A DNA stretch of 64,000 nucleotides from Sinohyriopsis cumingii (GCA_028554795.2 CM068832.1:82293180-82357179); one strand, 5' to 3'. Shown: positions 29,280 to 43,290, counted from the first letter of the stretch. Notes: generated from the sequence alone by a model not told the origin. Made by a program: numbers and translations.

Positions 29280-29733
29280 GTCCGATAAAACAACCCCACA
29301 AATTAGTATTGATACTGATAGACGCTGTTGTGGATCTGATGTCACCAGTTCATTAAAATATGCAATTTTGCTGCATACAGATCATTCCGGAGCAAACCCG
29401 CGTACACCTTAGACACATACCGGTAATTGGTAACAGCCATATCAAGCGCAAAAATCAAAATGGCCACAGGACAGATGGTTGTGCTATTCCAGGTGGATTT
29501 ACAAGACACTAAAAATATGATTTGCTCAGGAAATATAATATACATGCCAACAAAAGAAACCTTCAGCCGACGGTAGCTGCACAGCCACGATAAATACCGG
29601 TAGGTGTGTAAAATATACATCAATGTGTGCAGTCAAATGTGCTGCAGATAATTGCAGCTTTTAATGAATAGGTGATATCAGCCCCTCACCCGAAAATCAA
29701 TATCATCACGGGTCAAGGGCTGTTTTATCGGAC
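29280..29733. mobile_element. MITE with 8-bp target duplication (hAT-like)
   Basis: The left end GTCCGATAAAACAACCCC and the reverse complement of the right end GTCCGATAAAACAGCCCT match at 16 of 18 bases, including the first 13. Flanks are TAGCAAAT on the left and TAGCCCAT on the right, an 8-bp duplication with two changes, as expected of hAT-type insertions. It is 454 bp with no coding capacity, so non-autonomous. Superfamily is inferred from TSD length only. It ends about 20 bases before the 48-bp array. Confidence 0.7.
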
Positions 29734-29753
29734 TAGCCCATTAGGACTGCATA

Positions 29754-32503
29754 AATGAAGAGTTAGCTAATGTGTCACAGTATGATACAGGTTATTACTT
29801 TAATGAAGAGTCAGCCAATTTGTCACATTATGATACAGGTTATCACTTTAATGAAGAGGCAGCCAATTTGTCACATTATGATACAGTATATTACTTCAAT
29901 GAAGAGTCAGCCAATTTGTCACATTATGATACAGGTTATTACTTTAATGAAAAGGCAGCCAATTTGTCACATAATGATACAGGTTGTTACTTCAATGAAG
30001 AGTCAGCTGATTTTTCACATTATGATACAGGTTATTACTGTAATGAAGAGGCAACCAGTTTGTCACATTATGATATAGGTTATTACTTTAATGAAGAGTC
30101 AGCCAGTTTGTCACATTATGATAAAGGTTATTACTTTAATGAAAAGGCAGCCAATTTGTCACATAATGATACAGGTTGTTACTTCAATGAAGAGTCAGCT
30201 GATTTTTCACATTATGATACAGGTTATTACTGTAATGAAGAGGCAGCCAATTTGTCACGTTATGGTAATGGTTATTACTTTAATGAAGAGTTAGCCAAGT
30301 TGTCACATTAGGATACGTGTTATTACTTTAATGAAGAACTAACCAATTTGTCACATTATGATTTATGTTATTACTTTAATGAAGAACTAGCCAATGTGTC
30401 ACATTATGCTATATGTTATTATTTTAATGAAAAACTAGCCAATTTGTCACAATATGATACAGGTTATTCATTTAATGAAGAGTCAGCCAATTTTTCACAT
30501 TATGATACAGGTTATTACTTTAAAAAAGAGGAAGCCAATTTGTCACAGTATGATAAATGTTATTACTTTAATGAAGAGGCAGCTAATTTGTCACATAATG
30601 ATACTGGTTGTTACTTTAATGAAGAGTCAGCCAAGCTGTTACATTAGGATACGTGTTATTACTTTAATGAAGAACTAGCCAATTTGTCAAATTAGGATAC
30701 ACGTTATTACTTTAATGAAGAACTAGCCAATTTGTCACATTATGATAAAACTTATTGCTTTAATGAAGAGTCAGCCACTCTGTCACATTATGATACATGT
30801 TAAAACTTTAATGAAGAACTAGCCAATTTGTCACATTATGATACATGTTATTACTTTAATGAAGAACTAACCAATTTGTCACATAATGGTAAAGGTTATT
30901 ACTTCAATGAAGAGTCAGCTGATTTGTCACATTATGATACAGTTTATTACTTTAATGAAGAGTCGGCCAATATGACACATTTTGATACAGGTTATTACTT
31001 TAATGAAGAAGCAGCCTATTTGTCACATTATGATACATGGTATTAATTTAATGAAGAGGCAGCCAATTTGTCACATTATGATACATGTTATTACTTTGAT
31101 GAAGAACTAACCAATTTGTCACATAATGGTAAAGGTTATTACTTCAATGAAGAATCAGCCAATTTGTCACATTATGATACATGTTATTACTTTTATGAAG
31201 AACTAACCAATTTGTCACATAATGGTAAAGGTTATTACTTCAATGAAGAGTCAGCTGATTTGTCACATTATGATACAGTTTATTACTTTAATGAAGAGTC
31301 GGCCAATATGACACATTTTGATACAGGTTATTACTTTAATGAAGAAGCAGCCAATTTATCACATTATGATACAGGTTATTACTTTAATGAAGAGTCAGCC
31401 AAGTTGTTACATTAGGATACGTGTTATTACTTTAATGAAGAACTAGCCAATTTGTCAAATTAGGATGCACGTTATTACTTTAATGAAGAACTAGCCAATT
31501 TGTCACATTATGATACAGGTTATTATTTTAATGAAAAGGCAGCCAATTTGTCACATTATGATACAAGTTATTACTTTAATGAAGAGTCAGTCAAGTTGTT
31601 ACATTAGGATACGTGTTATTACTTTAATGAAGAACTAGCCAATTTGTCAAATTAGGATGCACGTTATTACTTTAATGAAGAACTAGCCAATTTGTCACAT
31701 TATGATACAGGTTATTACTTTAATGAAAAGGCAGCCAATTTGCCACATTATGATACAGGTTATTACTTTAATGAAGAGGCAGCCAATTTGTCACATTATG
31801 ATAGAGGTTATTACTTTAATGAAGAACTAGCAACTTTGTCACATATTGATACATGTTATTACTTTAATGAAGAACTAGCCAGTTTGTCACATTTTTGATA
31901 CAGGTTATTACTTTAGTGAAGAGTTAGCCAATTTGATACACTATAATACTTATCTTCATTGTAATGAAGGACTAGCGAATGTGTCACATTATGATACAGG
32001 TTTTTAGGGGCCGTCCACTTAGTACGTAAGCATGGAGAGGGGAGGGTCTACTGATAATATACGTACGCATAGGAAACGGGGGGGGGGGGGGCGATGAAAC
32101 CTCAATAATAATTTGTCTAATACGTAACCTGTTCGACCGAGTTCAGTCAGCCTTTGAATTGTAGTGGACACTATAAAAAAAAATTTAAAGTTACGCATCT
32201 TATTTCCTTGATTCAGCCAGACATTAAATGTCGGTGGACTATCTGTTTTATTAAAAACGTTAATATTATTAATCAATGATCGTTTCTGCGTGGATTAAAT
32301 ATAGGCCGTTCAATACAATTCTGGGGGTGGGGGAGTGCATCAAGCGTACATACGCAGGAGGGGGTGTAAAAAAGTATGCATGTGTCTTGGAGAGGAAGAG
32401 AGATCAAACTTTGCCAGATTTTTGCGTACGTACTAAATGGATGACCCCTTATTTTAATGACGGACTAGCCAATTTCTTAATTAAGATACAGATTATTACT
32501 TCA
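29754..32503 (+). repeat. 48-bp tandem array, 48 units, frame-preserving
   Basis: The unit is AATGAAGAGTCAGCCAATTT followed by GTCACATTATGATACAGGTTATTACTTT. Because 48 is divisible by 3, each unit translates to the 16-residue repeat NEESANLSHYDTGYYF. Unit starts fall on exact multiples of 48 from 29754 to 31866 (44 steps, no net indel). One extra base occurs in the next unit, and a MITE (32007-32448) sits in unit 47. Removing the MITE and its TSD puts unit 48 exactly in register at 32456. The longest open stretch is 29772-30311 (179 codons). Stops in this frame come mostly from single changes such as TAT to TAG. It is either a decayed repetitive coding region or a satellite homogenised by unequal exchange. 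No start codon context, promoter or flanking exon was identified. Confidence 0.9.
32007..32448. mobile_element. MITE inserted in the 48-bp array (TTA duplication, PIF/Harbinger-like)
   Basis: The left end GGGGCCGTCCACTTAGTACG and the reverse complement of the right end GGGGTCATCCATTTAGTACG match over about 25 bases with few differences. TTA at 32004-32006 is repeated at 32449-32451. The interior includes a G12 run and subterminal copies of a TACGTACGCA-type motif near both ends, but no transposase. G-rich ends with a TWA target duplication suggest PIF/Harbinger (family inferred). 442 bp. Confidence 0.85.
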
Positions 32504-33054
32504 ACAAAATTGTAGAAATTACTGTGCAGTAAATACTTGCATTTGGTTTCATACTTCTCAGTATGGGATGATATTATTAAATTGTTTTCATTGTAGGACA
32601 ACATAGTATAAACACAAAATTGAATATATTATTTTGATATCCATATATATTTTGTTGTTCTCATGCAATGATGAGATTAATTACAAGAGTTTCCTTCATT
32701 TTTATAATCAATAATTGTATAAACATCAACAGTTTCATTCATCATGACAAGAGTGTCATTACCCAACATCGACAGTTTTATTCATCAAACAAGAGTTTCA
32801 TTTGGTGAAATCTTTGATATGATTTATCCCCACATTAACAGTTTAATATATATTGACCAGAAATTTTTGTAGGTGAGGACCATGATATGAAAGAAGTGAC
32901 ATCAACAATTTCTATGTTCTTCACAATAGTTTTATAGAACATGGTAAGAACCATGATGATTTAACCCATAACACCTGAAACTATGTAACACAGCACCCTA
33001 AATTTGAAGTTAATATCACTACTTTCAAAGAAGTTACTACCATTGTATTCACTG
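32504..33054. other. Spacer, nothing recognised
   Basis: AT-rich. Some loosely repeated phrases (AACAGTTT...ATCATGACAAGAGT...) around 32720-32860, but no clear unit. Confidence 0.4.
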
Positions 33055-33305
33055 TTGTTGTTGTTGTTGTGGGGTTTAACGCCATTTTTCAGCACACGAC
33101 AGGCTTTACATGGCAGCCAGTATTAATGGTGGAGGAAGAACCCGAGGAAACCCCGGGAAGAAACACCGACCCACGAGAAGCTACTGGCAAACTTTCTCAC
33201 ATACCCACGTTGACCGAATCCTAGACTCGAACCCACGTAGACACAGGTGAGATGGCAGTGATCCGTAACACAGAGCGCTTTAGACCACCGGCCACTTGGG
33301 GCCCC
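33055..33305 (-). mobile_element. tRNA-derived SINE, family 1, with 11-bp target duplication
   Basis: Read on the minus strand it begins GGGGCCCCAAGTGGCCGGTG (box A region), has box B GGTTCGAGTCT, then GTGAGAAAGTTTGCCAGTAG, CCTCCACCATTAATACTGGC and AAAATGGCGTTAAACCCCAC, and ends in a (CAA)n tail. TGTATTCACTG occurs at both 33044-33054 and 33306-33316, an exact 11-bp duplication that fixes both ends. The tRNA part looks Leu/Ser-like. The 3' part resembles the conserved domain shared by mollusc SINEs. It depends on LINE enzymes for movement. Confidence 0.9.
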
Positions 33306-34029
33306 TGTATTCACTGAAGCTTTGGCTTAACCGGTAAGACAATAACATTGGCTTATGTATATTTAGCTAATGGGTCACATTCAGAAACTATGACAGTTTA
33401 ATAGTAAGGTCGACTCGAGTATATTTAGCTAATCAAAATTCAAAAATTTTGGTAATGTAATAGTCCATTTGAGATAAAGGGAAGGGCAATAGATAGAAAG
33501 GCAGACATGGATTAGGAAAAATTATATTTTTGTTCTGACTTGAATGCTTTGTAAACAATCTACCAAATATAAACAACAGAGAAACTTGTGTGTATACATG
33601 CCATATTTATTCAAAATGTGATCACAAAAATAAAGAAATTAAATCACACACAAATATAAGTATACAGGACTTGTAACAGATTACCCTATTTTAAATCTGG
33701 ATTGCTCTAAATCTGTTAGGCACCAGTTCTACTTAAAATCATAAGTTTTGTCTACAAACATTGAGTGATATTTCTTATTAATGGGCTGGTCATGAATTTG
33801 GACACAGGATGGAGAAAGTCAGAGGAACGTTTTGTTTTAATTTCAAGAAGAACAAAAAACAATACATGTCCAACCGATACACACTGAATGGTTGTTGGTG
33901 AAAGCAGACCAGTATGAGTGGATGAGAAGAAAATGCCAACCTACAAATACATGTATTTCCACGTCCTTGATGTGTGATCGAATTCAGTTACTTTCCTTGA
34001 AATAGGTAACACCATCAAGATTCTTGTGT
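33306..34029. other. Spacer, nothing recognised
   Basis: A short direct repeat (GTATATTTAGCTAAT near 33356 and 33419) is the only structure seen. Confidence 0.45.
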
Positions 34030-34330
34030 TCCTGCTTTAGTTTTTCTTTCCTTACCAATAAAATCTGTACAAATAAATAATATCCTTCCCTGCTTTAGTT
34101 ATTAATTCGTTGCCAACACTATCTGTACCATAAAATAATATCCTTCCCTACTTACCAACACAATCTATACCAATAAATATCTTCCCTGCTTTATTCCGTA
34201 CTTACCAACACAATCAATACAAACAAATACCCTTCCCTGCTTTATTCCTTACATACCAAAACAATATATACAAATAAATAATATCCTTCCCTGCTTAATT
34301 TATTTCTTGCACAATCTGTATACTTCAATA
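34030..34330. repeat. Degenerate minisatellite, unit about 55-65 bp
   Basis: TCCTTCCCTGCTTTA recurs near 34083, 34144, 34188, 34227 and 34287, each preceded by a CAATC-TACAAATAAAT-type phrase. Units vary in length. Confidence 0.7.
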
Positions 34331-34552
34331 TCAGTTTTTGCTGACAAGTCTTAAAGCATTTTACCATTTGACTTTTTATTAAAACTGTAAATATAACCTA
34401 CAGTTGCATGAGATTATAATGATTCATATGGTACAGCCTTTCTAAAAAATTACATTTAAATGGGGGACAAAAAGCAACATCAGAGTACCCTAAATTTTAA
34501 ACAGAGCAAAACTAAAGAACAATGATGTAATTGTGCCTTTCATATCAAATCA

Positions 34553-34800
34553 GGGGCCCTGAGTGGCCGAGTGGTCTAAAGCGCCCTTTGTCACGGATCA
34601 CTGCCATCTCACCTCTGCGTAAGTTTCGAGTCTCGGGCTCGGCCAATGTGGATATGTGAGAAAGCTTGCCAGTAGCTTCTCATAGGTTGGTGGTTCTTCC
34701 TGGGGTTTTCCCGGGTTCTTCCTCCACCATTAATACTGGCCGCCATGTAAAACCTATCTTGTGCTGAAAAATGGCGTTAAGCCCTATAACAACAATAACA
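34553..34800 (+). mobile_element. tRNA-derived SINE, family 1, best-preserved head
   Basis: Starts GGGGCCCTGAGTGGCCGAGT. Box A TGGCCGAGTGG is a perfect match to the pol III consensus, and box B is a weaker TTTCGAGTCT. The body matches the 33055 copy throughout (GTGAGAAAGCTTGCCAGTAG, CCTCCACCATTAATACTGGC, AAAATGGCGTTAAGCCC) and ends in CAACAATAACA. The immediate target duplication is unclear, but a longer stretch of flank is repeated on both sides. Confidence 0.9.
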
Positions 34801-37239
<2,439 letters not shown>

Positions 37240-39510
37240 TCTTTATAAAAAAGAACTAAAGACTTATCACCAGAACCATTACAAGTACAAAGCAAATTTG
37301 CATATCGTGATTTAAAGCAAGAACTATAGATTTATCATCAGGTATATTAATCCTTGAACATATTATTTTTATTAATTAATGATTTGGCTGACACTACTCA
37401 AATTAGCAAATCTCAAAAGCACAATCGTAGCGAGCTATATATTGACATATTGATTGCTAATTCTATTCTTGCCTGGAAGCAAAATGATTTGAAACAAATC
37501 ATCAAGATCAGAAAAAAACAACTACAGACTGTATCACAAGTCTATAACAACTATATACACTTCAACATATAAAGATGACAACAAAAAAAAACAACAAGAA
37601 ATTGATCACCAATCTATTACTACCTTGTAAACATCAGCATATGAAGATGTCAAACAATGACTACAGCCTGATCACCAGTCTATTACTGACTAGTACAAAT
37701 CAGCAAACCAAGATAAGAAACAACAACTATAGAGTGGTGACCACTCTATTACTACTTTGTATAAATCAACATATCACGATAATTAAAACAAATACTACCA
37801 AATGATTTCCAGGCCTAGTACTGCCTGCACAGCACATCATAAATAAAACCCAACTACACACTGACTGACATCTCTATTTTATGTACAAATCAACATATCA
37901 CAATAAGAAGGAAAAAAACAAAGACTAATTACCATCTCTGTTATTGCCTGTACACGAGTCAGAATAATAAGCAAAGAACATAAATCCACTGACAGGCAAT
38001 AGGTCAAATAGACAGATTACTGTCCATACAAATCATCAGATCTTACAAGTCAAATCGCAAGGTTTGTGTGTGTGTGATTTAGATTTTTAACGTAGCTTTA
38101 ACAATTTTTCAGTCATATCGCTACGATGTCTGCAGTGTGACAGCTTATAGTGGTGTCTAGCAGTGGGACATCACACCACAGACATGTAGCATCATGTTTC
38201 ACTCATTCACATTATCCTGACACCAGGCCGACCAGTCCTAACACTACCTCTTAATGCTGAATGCTAGGCAAGGCAACTGTGAGCACCATTCTATAAGTCT
38301 TTGGTATGGCTTGGCCTAGGATCGAACCCATGACCTCCTGCCTCTGAGGTGGATGCTCAAACCACTAGGCCACCGGAGCAGTCTTGCAAGGTTTATTACT
38401 ATCTGTACAAGTTACCGGTAGTATATACTGACAAGAGAATACAACCAAAGACAAATTGCAAGATCATTACTGTCTGTACAAATCAACATATTATGTTAAT
38501 AATAAACAACAACAATAAACTAAGTGCAAGGTCTATTGCTGTTTGCACAAATCAATATATGATGAGAATAGCTACAATAACCAAAGACAAATTGCAAGGT
38601 CTATTACTGTCTGTATACACATCAGCATACCATGTTAATAAAACACAAATACAAACTATGTGAAAGGGCCATTGCTGTCTATACATAAATATAAATTAAT
38701 TGACAGGTTTATTAATGCCTTTACAAATCAGTTTATGATTATAAGACACCAGGTTCCCTCAAAAGAATACACACTCCAGTACCCAAAAATATTATTGAAG
38801 TATTAAAGATAAAAATAGTTCTTTTTAACTACTGAGTCTTGAAACCATCTGATATTTTTCAGCAACAAGATTTTCAAAATATATAGCGGCAGCCATCTTC
38901 GATCTACCAGTAAAAAGATTTTCAAGCTGGCTGTAATGACCACACTGGATATCTAGAAGCAGCATCAATTCCATTTGGATCTAACTAAATCATACACTGA
39001 ATGTGTAAATACAGTTCAATGGCAATTCCCCAGGTAGTCCAACAGAAGAAAGGAGAACAAACTTGTACTAATGTATGTGCAAAATGATGGGCAAAGCTTT
39101 TCCATTAACTCTTCTGGTATATGACCAGTAGAGGTCAAAATCACTAATGGTTAAGTGCAAGGTCTATTACAGCCAATAAAACTCAGAATAACTTGATATT
39201 AATAAAAAGCAACAAAAAAGCTCACACTAAATCAAAATTATAAAAAATGACTAATTCTAAGGTCAATTACTGTCTGTATAAATCAGAATATGATGAAAAT
39301 AATTTTGTTAAAATATAGCCATATTGCCAGGTTCATTACTGCTGGTACAAACCTGTATAATGACCAAGAACATATAACTAGGAAAACAGAGGCAAAATAG
39401 ACATGTCCATTATAGCCGGTACAAATCAGCATATCACCAAAACAAAAAGTAATCAACAGAATTGCCAGGTCAATTACTGCTTGTACAAAACCGTATTATG
39501 AAATGAACAT
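37240..39510. repeat. Diverged tandem repeat field, core unit 66 bp
   Basis: The phrase CTATTACT-(8-12)-GTACAAATCAGCATATCA recurs many times. In the cleanest part it starts at 37614, 37680 and 37746, exactly 66 bases apart, so the frame at 37575-37805 shows a 22-residue period. Elsewhere spacing drifts to 70-100 bases. The field continues on both sides of the SINE at 38066-38385, so it predates that insertion. There is no sign that it is translated. Confidence 0.7.
38066..38385 (-). mobile_element. tRNA-derived SINE, family 2, with 9-bp target duplication
   Basis: On the minus strand it begins near AAGACTGCTCCGGTGGCCTA with box A TGGCCTAGTGG and box B GGTTCGATCC. A different body follows, containing GTGAGTGAAACATGATGCTA and GACATCGTAGCGATATGACT, ending in a short (CA)n. 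GCAAGGTTT is duplicated at 38057-38065 and 38386-38394, fixing both ends. It is unrelated in body to family 1 and inserted in the 66-bp repeat field. Confidence 0.9.
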
Positions 39511-41899
39511 ATATATCTTGGCAGAAGCTGTCAAAGGGATTGCTTACAAAGTGGATGTCTATCACTGATAGCGATGTGAAATATTATGAATAATCAGATA
39601 ATATGAAAACAATATTTACAAATGTACAGGAATGATTAAGCTATTGGTAAATAACTACAAAAACACAAAAAAAGAAAACAGAAATTATGTTTCTAAAACA
39701 CATATGTTCCCACTGCTTTAATGAACGTAGACTTCCCTGCAGGCCAAATAGACCCACATCCCCAAAACTTAAGATGTTGTAATTTCTTAAAAATAGATAA
39801 AATTTCTAATGGCCATTTACAGCTGCGTTTCAAAATTTATTTGCTTCCTGTGGCATTTTTGTTTTAAAATTAAACTGTGCTAACAATTTTGGGGTTTAAA
39901 AAGCTGAAAATGTCTTGATCTAGAAAGATTAAGAGATTATACAATTTGAAGAAATGCTGTAGTGGCATGAAATTATAACCATGTCATCTACATTTAAACA
40001 GAAATCCTACCTCAAGTGTTTATTGCTTACCTGTAACAATGTGAACAATGTTTTCTTAAAACGTCCAACTCCAATCAGTTAATAAAACATGTAAACAATT
40101 TGATAAATTCTTTTCCTAACCTAAAAATCTATTCTGTTCATCCACATAAAAATACCAATATGCCTACCAAATTTTCACTTGCTTACATCAAGCAGTATTT
40201 GCTTCATTGTTCAACAAAGTCTGATCAGAAATCCAAAAAGGTGCATATTTCAGAAACACATTTAAAAATTGCTATAACTGTCAAAGCCCAGTCAGGTCAA
40301 CCACATTTTAACACAGATATGTCAACCCAAATATTGTTTGTGTTAACATCAAATTCTTTTTGACTTAATCATGGTAACAAGGTTAAAACAAAACATAATG
40401 CAAAATTTTCTTTAAAGGTCTCACAATCTATTCAATACATCAGCATCTATTTTACAATGTGTGAACTTTCCAGACTTAAAATGTTTTATGTGCTATCACA
40501 CCAAAATCGATACAGGACAGATGGATAGCAGCAAGCCATCTTTTGTCATTGCATTGGCATCATAAAATTGCATCAAGTTTGCACATGGTTGAAGGTGGGG
40601 GTACCTTATCGCTTGTAATTACTGTAACCTCTCTTTCATAAACGTCAAGATTCATGACATGAAAAATTTACCTGAGATCCCTAATGATGCATTTTAAACC
40701 TAGCTCTAACAAGGCCACATTGTTGCTGTAAAGACAATCTTAAACACAGGCTTGATATGTCATGTGCTGTAAACACCTTTCAACCAAGTTTGCTCAGAAT
40801 TGGCTTGGTCATTTAGAAAACTCACATGTAGGCTTAACCAGCTTAATCAAAACCAATTTAGTCATGTTGTGTTAAAATTTGCATGTATTTAGTTTCATAC
40901 CTTTGCAGTTTATTTTTTGCTTGTGATGTCAACTGATGTTAGAATCGAGGAATGACCCTGTAATGTCAACGATCATAAATACGAATACTGTTTGCACATT
41001 TATGGCATGAATGAACATCATCACCCCTCTTTTCACTGTTCGGGTAGTACAATCTGTAAATTATATCATTCAGTAAAATAACAATGAAAATCACCTTGTC
41101 AAAATACAAGTTCAATATTAATAATTATAAATGGTGTTGTTCAAGTTAGGGAAAAAAGCACAATCCATCCTGCAAGGAAAAGGAAAGGAAGAAAATCTTG
41201 AGCTGATCTAGATTCTCTGAAAGGATCTTAATAAAACTGCATTCTATGAAACGCTCCTCTATTACAAATCTGCAATCCTTCCACCCTCCAAGTTGTGAAT
41301 TCTCTGTCTGTCTGTCTGTCTGTCTCTTTCTATATATATATATAGCCCTGTAGTGGGGGGGGGGTAAACTAATTTTAAATTATGTAATACCTACCTGACA
41401 CTATTGTTACGTTTTACCTATCAGTAATGTAAAAATGTTGCCCAAGCATTATGCTCCATCCTCCTGTTCTAGAAATTCTTATATGTGCATAAAATCAGCC
41501 TGAACTATGTGATCAGCCCATGTGCACTAGTGCATCCTTATTCTTTTATGGACATTTTGCTAATGAAGGACGTCAGAGTGGGATGGGAGGAGGGCATCCG
41601 ATTGCGACATTTCATCATTAAAATTAATTTTACTCTCCCCAAAATCCAATATCGGCAATAATTTACATGTCATTATTGTTAGGCTACATTTGTCAGCAAC
41701 TAGGGTGACTGACGGATTGTAAAGGCTATGAAACAATTACACAAATAGTAGCTCAGACAATTAGTTTCTATTACGGTATACAGCAGCAGTCTGGATCACT
41801 ATCTGCAAATGACAATGGACCCAGAGACAAACATACCTTGGGTTGGATTTACTAATGACTGAAGATAAAAAGATGAGAAGATAGTGTGATACCGTCAAA
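39511..41899. other. Spacer, nothing recognised
   Basis: AT-rich. Includes a short (TCTG)n at 41303-41325 followed by a short AT run, and a G10 run near 41356. A frame at 40100-40363 lacks motifs. No gene supported. Confidence 0.45.
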
Positions 41900-42900
41900 T
41901 GCAGCCTTCATAATACCATACAAAGACAAGTGACGAAGCCTTCTTCCTTTAGTAAGTGTCCAGCCATGCAAGGAAGTCTGTCTATCCTGATCATTACAGC
42001 AAAGAAGTTACTGAGATTCAAGATCTCTATCTTGAAGTACTGATGGAAACTGCTTTTTGCAAGAAGTGTCTGAGGTATGCCACTACCAATGTGTTTATTG
42101 AGGGGACCACGATGCAATGCCCTTTCATATGATATATACACCCTTTGAGGGTGAATAACAAAACTATTTATTTCTAAATTGTTGATGGGTAGGAAACCTC
42201 GTCATGTAAATAATATCCTTTAATATACATTTTTTCTGGCTCTAAATGACTGACCCAACCTAAATTTGATGCATCAGTATACAGATGGGACCTGCGCTCA
42301 AGAGCATGCCAAGGAACTCCCATCAGAAACATATCTTGAACTTACTGTCATTTGACCCTAGAGAAATTTTGATTTGACAGTGAATCCTTGTGGAGTTTTG
42401 AGACCACCAACTGGAGAATATGAAGCAATATAAATGGAGTCTCCCTAGGTATACAAGGCCTGTTGCAGACTTTAAGATTCCCAGATAAGAACAAAAACCA
42501 ATCTAACAATGACATCATAGTCTGTAAGGTCTATACTAGTTTCAGGATTTTGGATCTATAGTCTTGGAGAACACAAACCTTACCCAAAGAGGTAAGGAAA
42601 TTTACTTCTACATAAATGAAACCAAAAAACGAGATCTTGATCTAGGTTAGGAATAAAACCGATTGAATCACTACAGATCAACAGTGGTTCATATGGCACA
42701 ATCAGGACTGTTTGTTGTTGTTGTGTAGCAGCCAGTCATCAAAATACTGTGTTAACTGAATCCATAATATCTCAAACACAGCTATTACTTCTGTAACTCT
42801 GTTAAAGGTCCATGACATTAAGGCTTGACTTGAGGCATGGTTTGGAATCGAAATACCTCTTGACTGATAGAAAACTGGAAGTATTTTTTGGTAGAGAAAA
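41900..42900 (-). mobile_element. DIRS-like retroelement piece C (RT and start of RNase H)
   Basis: Minus strand, right to left: MSWTFNRVTEVIAVFEIL, then the reverse-transcriptase catalytic box YFDDWLLH (near 42745), then TLQTMMSLLDWFLFLSG (RT thumb-type), then the RNase H opening MGVPWHALERRSHLYTDASN followed by LGWVSHLE (42330-42240). The T-D-A-S-x-x-G-W motif is diagnostic of DIRS-type RNase H. Beyond 42.15 kb RNase H similarity fades; an open frame of 77 codons at 41908-42141 is unassigned. The N-terminal RT (motif A) and gag are absent. Stops are present. In genome order it lies downstream of the recombinase of piece B, the reverse of the normal arrangement. Confidence 0.6.
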
Positions 42901-42944
42901 CACTAGGATGTGGAAATACACATCCGGAAGATGGATGGAAACTA

Positions 42945-43290
42945 ATTTATTTTCTAGTAAAATATGTTACCCAATCATAATACCTTAGAAGAACTACTAT
43001 TACCTCACAAGCCCAGCCCTCCCAGGTTAAAATTGCTTAGCTAAAGAGCTAAAAATTATCTGACCACATAGTTGGTGATCAGAGAGAGTGCTCTCCATTG
43101 GTACTGGCAAATTTCACGAATATCTCAGTTACTAATGGAGCAGAAGGCATCCTCTCTATATGATTTTAACTGCAGGGAGGCTAGGAGGGTGTATGTGTAT
43201 TATGATTGGGTAAGGATTCCCGAAGAAACATATTTTACTAAACAAAAATTAATTTTTACTTCGAATACGTTACCCAATGATAATACCTTA
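42945..43290. repeat. Inverted-repeat cluster between the two DIRS-like pieces
   Basis: GTATTATGATTGGGTAAGGA at about 43197 is matched, inverted, by TTACCCAATGATAATAC ending near 43286, giving arms of about 28 bases around a loop of about 35. The same motif occurs again in the second orientation near 42966 (TTACCCAATCATAATACC), together with an inverted copy of CATATTTTACTA. A related TTACCCACTATGATAAAAAC appears near 45340. This could be the terminal/circle-junction repeats of the DIRS-like element, or an unrelated fold-back insertion. Confidence 0.5.

Noticed and set aside
29342-29623. Minus-strand frame of 93 codons
   Set aside because: It lies wholly inside the MITE at 29280-29733 and has no motif.
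29754-32503. CRISPR-like array
   Set aside because: Units are contiguous with no unique spacers, and the organism is a eukaryote; it is a plain tandem repeat.
32276-32515. Plus-strand frame of 79 codons
   Set aside because: It crosses from the inserted MITE into satellite sequence, so it cannot be a gene.
37354-38663. Three plus-strand frames with a 22-residue period
   Set aside because: The period is just the 66-bp repeat in translation. Unit spacing drifts and the SINE is read through.
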